Shown here one piece after another: positions 59,901 through 64,000 of a stretch of 64,000 nucleotides of DNA. The stretch is from Sesamum alatum. Lineage: Eukaryota > Streptophyta > Magnoliopsida > Lamiales > Pedaliaceae. Each line of letters opens with the position of its first letter. The stretch's first letter is position 1. Below the pieces are notes generated by a model. The model did not search any database, was not told the DNA's origin, and worked only from the letters and a program-made list of their open reading frames with translations. The DNA is taken from NCBI GenBank assembly GCA_034509735.1, contig JACGWO010000005.1, forward strand, positions 17,411,264 to 17,475,263, given 5' to 3'. The position numbers and the translations under genes are program-made.

Positions 59901-61727
59901 GAATGTAATTTTTTGAAAAATTTTAAACCCTTAATTGTACTTTTCGTCATATATCTTTTTAATTTTGCGCGATTTGGGTCCTTCAGTCGCCGGAGTTCGC
60001 AAATATTGTTAGGAATTGAGTAGAGTATTGTTGGAGTTGTAAGCCGGTCTCCATCATTGTTAATTGACTCTTGCCCTGCGTTGTTAGCCCCAAATCTGTT
60101 TTCTCTCACTTCGTAAAGACTGAAAGGTAAATCTTTGTTTTTTACCTGAACAAATGTAACAAGGGGCATAACAGGCATTTTGCTTCACAAACTAACGCCA
60201 TTATAAGTGACTAACGGGATTGGAGCATGAGCAACATTTATTTAAACACAGGGTGTTTTTTGCAGATTTATCTAACACGGGGTATTTTTTGCAGATAAAC
60301 CAAAATACAGGGGGGTTTTATGCAGTTATCCCTATTAGTAATTATATTCATCAAATCCATATACATTAATTATACATATTTGAATGATAATATATAATAA
60401 ATATTATCAGGAAGACTAACTATTGACAATGTGAGCAGGGGGCAGATTTATCAAGGTTGGTTGATTGCCACCATTATCACCTACAAATTATATCAATTAA
60501 TCTCAATTTCAAATGTGCATAAGTTGTAAAAAATGAATAGATTACAATTTTTCATTGTAAGTACGAAACTGAGAAATATTTAGCCAAAATATTGATTTTA
60601 GATACTTACTATTTTCGATATGAGCAGGGGGTAAATCTATCGAGGTTGATGGATCGCCAACAATTGCATTATCACCTACAAGTTATAGTATTTAGATTAA
60701 ATGTTTATATTTATTAATTTAAATTTTTAATAAATATATATATATATATAATATCTTGTTAGAAAATGAATAAAGTACATATCTTGGAGTGTGACCATAA
60801 AACATGTCCACTAGTAGAAGAGTATATTTTTTACATTTTAAATATAATAATCTTCTATAAGATTCAATTGTACGGTAAATTAAACTGAAATAAAGATATA
60901 TAAAAATACATACAAATCTATTATCATATTAGAATGAGATAATATATCATTCACGATCATGTAGGAGAAAGTACTGCCAATGTTGATAGGTTGCCACCGA
61001 TATGACCCATGAGCTCTTGTCCTATATAAAATACATATATAGATACACACATTCTAATTTTAAAAAGATTATATATCTATAAGAAAAAATAAAGAGAAGG
61101 TTAAAAATAAAAACAAAGGCAATAAAAATGAGGAGATACAAATATAATGCAATATTTCTCTAAGGGCATACCAAGGGCTACCTGAGGATGGTGTAATGGA
61201 TTCTCGTTGGTTCGTCATCACGTTCATTATTTCTTGTACGGGAAGATGATCCCTGATTAGAACGTCCCCTAGCAGAACGTGTTGAAGACCCTCGCCTACG
61301 TCTACCTCGTGATGTTGGCATATAAATATTGGGTTATTCATTAACGATGGATTGTCTATTGTGCAATTTAAATAATTGTTGATATTCCACATCAAGCGTG
61401 CCAAAATTTCTACAACTGAATTGTTATTAACTCCCCTATAACGCTTTGTATATAACTCTCTCTTTCTTTTCAACCCAGCAAGCTTGTAACCAACTTGAAT
61501 TTCATTCATTTTTGCACCTATAAAAAGAAATTATTACATCATCATCGTTAATATATATAATAAAAATGCAATGATGAGCTCCTAACAATTTAGTTCTTAA
61601 CCTTCTCACCAAAAAGTGGGGAATTTAAATTTTTGAAAACTTTGAAAACCTTAAATGTATTTTTCGTCATATATCTTTTAATTTTGCGCGATTTTTGTCA
61701 TTCAGTCGTCGGCGTTCGCAAATATTG
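56985..61727 (-). repeat. Three tandem copies of an exon-bearing block upstream of RepHel
   Basis: Blocks start near 56985, 58505 and 60011 and end near 61727. Each starts AGTATTGTTGGAGTTGTAA (plus strand) and ends near TTCAGTCG-CGNNGTTCGCAAAT. On the minus strand each block holds the same series of small exons: NNICELRRLKDPNRAKLKRY type; MNEIQVGYKLARLKRKKELY with NNNSIVEILARIDMEYQQL; GHIGGNQPTLAVLSPTLIM; GDNAIVGDPSTSIDLPPAHI; GGNQPTLINLPPAHIV. The last three look like related short peptide repeats. Frames are partly open, with scattered stops and single-base gaps (for example the exon at 61509-61380 has a one-base deletion relative to its copy). No known domain. Confidence 0.8.
60088..60339. 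mobile_element. Inserted repeat in the third tandem block
   Basis: The third block has about 250 bases (CCCCAAATCTG ... GCAGTTATCCCTA) where the other two have about 40 bases of a different sequence. The right part shows repeated TTTTTTGCAGAT / GGGGTTTTATGCAGTTATCC units, typical of MITE-like dispersed repeats. No matching inverted end or clean target duplication was found, so it may be an insertion with a flanking deletion. The left part extends an open minus-strand frame (59870-60178) by chance. Confidence 0.5.
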
Positions 61728-63248
61728 TTGGAACAAATATGTGCTTTGCACGTGCTTATTTAAAATTTGGGATTTTTGTTCTAAATGGTCAATTTTTACC
61801 TGCATGAAAGTAAATTTTCATCCCGTATATTTTGCACTTTGACGTTTAAGTCCTTTATCCTTCTAAGGTAGGAAATAGGTCTTGTGATTTTTTTAATTTT
61901 TTGTGATTTTGATCAGTTCAATTGATCAATGAAAACAAAAGCCCAATTTACGAAGGCACAAAATTTGTAGAGAATAGAGATAATGGACGAAATCACGAAT
62001 TTCATTATTAAAGATTTTCAAAATGCCAAATACTGATAATTACATGATGGAAATTACAGTAGAACCTATGTGTATAGGTATAAATGGTGTAAATTACTTA
62101 CATATTTAATAATTAGGTGAAAATTAATTGAGACATAATTAAGACAGAAGAGAAGAGGAATCTTAGATTTGAAATGGTCAGAAATTAAATATACTTACAT
62201 TGTCGAATACAAATTAATTAATCATGCATGAAATTAATAGAGCATTAAAATGTAATTGCATGCGCATGGATACATTTTATTTGTCTTCTGATGTTGTACT
62301 CGAATTGGAGTTCCTCTTAACTTCTTAAGTTTGTAATGTTTGTACACACTAAGTTCTGTAATTATCTTTCATTGATTTTTTTATTATCAATTATTGCATT
62401 TCATGAGTTTATGAAATATGTGATTTATGTGGTAGTTATAATATTTTTTATTTAATTCATATTCCTACCATTCTTATTTCAATTCTTTTATGATTGATAA
62501 TCTTGGATAGAGAGATCGGATCTTGCTAATACTTATTTTGGCGAGTATTCATAGAAAGAAAGTTATAATTGTAATTATTGCTATCATTTATAGTTAATTT
62601 TAACCATATACTTTTTAATCAATCATTGAATAAAATAATTATTTTTACCAAATATTTTTTCGATCATCTAACTTCTATCTACATAGTTTGATTTTTTCAA
62701 TTTCCATATATGCTCTTGATTTTTTGGCTTTTCTATTTTTATATTTTTTCCCAGTAAAAAGACAATACCTCATTGTTTGTCAAATAAATTTAATTACTCT
62801 ATTTAATTTTTTCATTCTATTTTATTTCTTCGTTCTCTTAAAGATATCTAAATTCTGTGATGTCCACCTTATAGAATTAAAAGTTTTTTGAGTTTGAGGT
62901 TATACGATGTCCACCTTTTCTCATCTCATTTAATTATATATAGTGGGATTTTTTTTTAAATTTTTTAAATTTTTGGCCACAACCTACTTCTAATTCTAAT
63001 TTATTTTTTAGTTTTCTCGATAAATTCAACTTCTTTTTTAATTTTATTTATAGTTTATTGTATTTTCTACTTTTCATGCTTAATTTTTGAGCATGTTATT
63101 CCAAACAACTTATGACCAACCCATCTATTTTTATTTATGCGTTTGCAAGTAATTCCAAAGAAGTCTTTTGAATTTGTGATTACGAGCTAATATTTCAATC
63201 TATGGGTGAAACAATCGCATAAGGGGCAATGAAGATTTGGACCAAAAG
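61728..63248. other. AT-rich unassigned sequence
   Basis: At 61738-61760 the minus strand reads GCACGTGCAAAGCACATATT, a hairpin of the kind seen near Helitron 3' ends, but without CTRR after it. Otherwise no gene, element boundary or RNA gene is supported. Confidence 0.4.
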
Positions 63249-63708
63249 TAGCACAGTGTAAATAACGAAAGAAATTTTTTACGATATAATTTTGACATTA
63301 GAATAAAAAATATACAAATATTTTATTAAATCATTGAACAGAAGAAGTACAATCAATATTTGAAAAGTCTCAACAAAATAAAAGAAATATAATCCGATAT
63401 ATATTTTTTTACATAATAATTTAAATAATTACTTGCATGCACAAATAAAATGTATATCTTGTTCAGTTTTTTATAGTAGCACAAAGTAAACAACAAAAGA
63501 AATTTTTACTATATAATTTTGACATTAAAATAAAAAAATACAAATATATATTAAATAGTTGAACCGAAGAAGTACAATCAATATTGAACAGTCTCAACAA
63601 AATAAAAAAAATTAATTCAAAATATATATTTTTCTACATAAAAATTTAAATAATTACTTGCGTGCACAAATAAATTATATATGTGATTCAATTTTTTTTT
63701 TTTTTATA
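63249..63708. repeat. 228-bp direct duplication
   Basis: 63249-63476 and 63477-63708 are tandem, moderately diverged copies, each starting TAGCACA-GTAAA-AACGAAAGAAATTTTTAC and containing GAAGAAGTACAATCAATATT and ATTACTTGC(A/G)TGCACAAATA. Non-coding. 63709-64000 holds nothing further that I can support. Confidence 0.75.
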
Positions 63709-64000
63709 GTGATCACTTTCTATATTGTATTTGTTAGTAGACTTGTAGATATTAGTATGAAGTATTACATTAATTTTTTATTTGCGATCAATAGTTACTT
63801 TGCTTATGATTAAGTGGGTTTCCATAATATCGAACTTATAGAAACAGGATAATATATAATATCGTTTAGAGCAAAACTTAACTCATTATATTTGATATTT
63901 TATAATCTTTATTTTGTTAAAACTAACTTTTTTGGTTAGTTTTTATTATATTTATATCTAAATATAAGTACTCCTTCAGTAGTAATTAGTTACTTGAAGT

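Noticed and set aside
61738..61760. Helitron 3' end near 61.74 kb
   Set aside because: A GTGC-AAA-GCAC hairpin is present but no CTRR terminus follows at the expected distance.

Overview
The window looks like nuclear DNA of a eudicot plant: very AT-rich (roughly two thirds or more A+T by eye), one host gene with plant-type introns at the left edge, and then almost unbroken transposable elements. The species cannot be fixed from the sequence. The only host gene recognised is the 5' part of a minus-strand U-box E3 ubiquitin ligase of the PUB5 type (three coding exons at 88-1393, leader exons up to about 2.9 kb); it runs off the left end of the window.

Layout. 1-3 kb: PUB5-like gene with a 172-bp Mutator-type miniature element in its leader intron. 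3.3-4.9 kb: two Mutator-type miniature elements with 9-10-bp target duplications. 5.2-10.5 kb: a non-coding Helitron with internal duplications and a nested miniature element. 10.7-11.1 kb: an isolated GC-rich island. 11.9-12.4 kb: a short Helitron with a miniature element inside. 13.1-17.9 kb: a non-autonomous CACTA transposon carrying six tandem copies of a 555-bp unit, inserted in a tRNA-like (SINE-type) sequence. 18.2-30.7 kb: remains of an old Ty3/gypsy (Tat-type) element, interrupted by a younger Tat element (19104-28759, target duplication GTGCC, LTRs about 3% different) and a Mutator-like element with long inverted repeats (29526-30687). 30.7-46.3 kb: a second non-coding Helitron, split by a 12.7-kb CACTA transposon (33214-45928, target duplication TAA) that contains a decayed TNPD/TNP2-type transposase, a second ORF, a putative solo LTR and a GC-rich inverted-repeat insertion. 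46.3-47.0 kb: a 697-bp Helitron lying head-to-tail with the previous one. 47.05-61.7 kb: the decayed genes of an autonomous plant Helitron on the minus strand: an RPA70-like gene, a Rep/helicase gene interrupted by a 1,975-bp solo LTR, and upstream small exons that exist as three tandem blocks of about 1.5-1.7 kb. 61.7-64 kb: AT-rich sequence with one 228-bp direct duplication.

How the parts work together. Almost every coding part belongs to a mobile element, and all of these are broken by stops, frameshifts or insertions. The insertions give a relative order: old Tat element before young Tat element; second Helitron before large CACTA before its internal insertions; Helitron helicase before its solo LTR. 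The most interesting part is a gene-like antisense unit inside the young Tat element, with a TATA box and two canonical introns on the strand opposite to gag-pol. Second are the 555-bp unit found in two different CACTA elements and the triplicated exon block in the Helitron. All calls are from reading the sequence; no database search was run.
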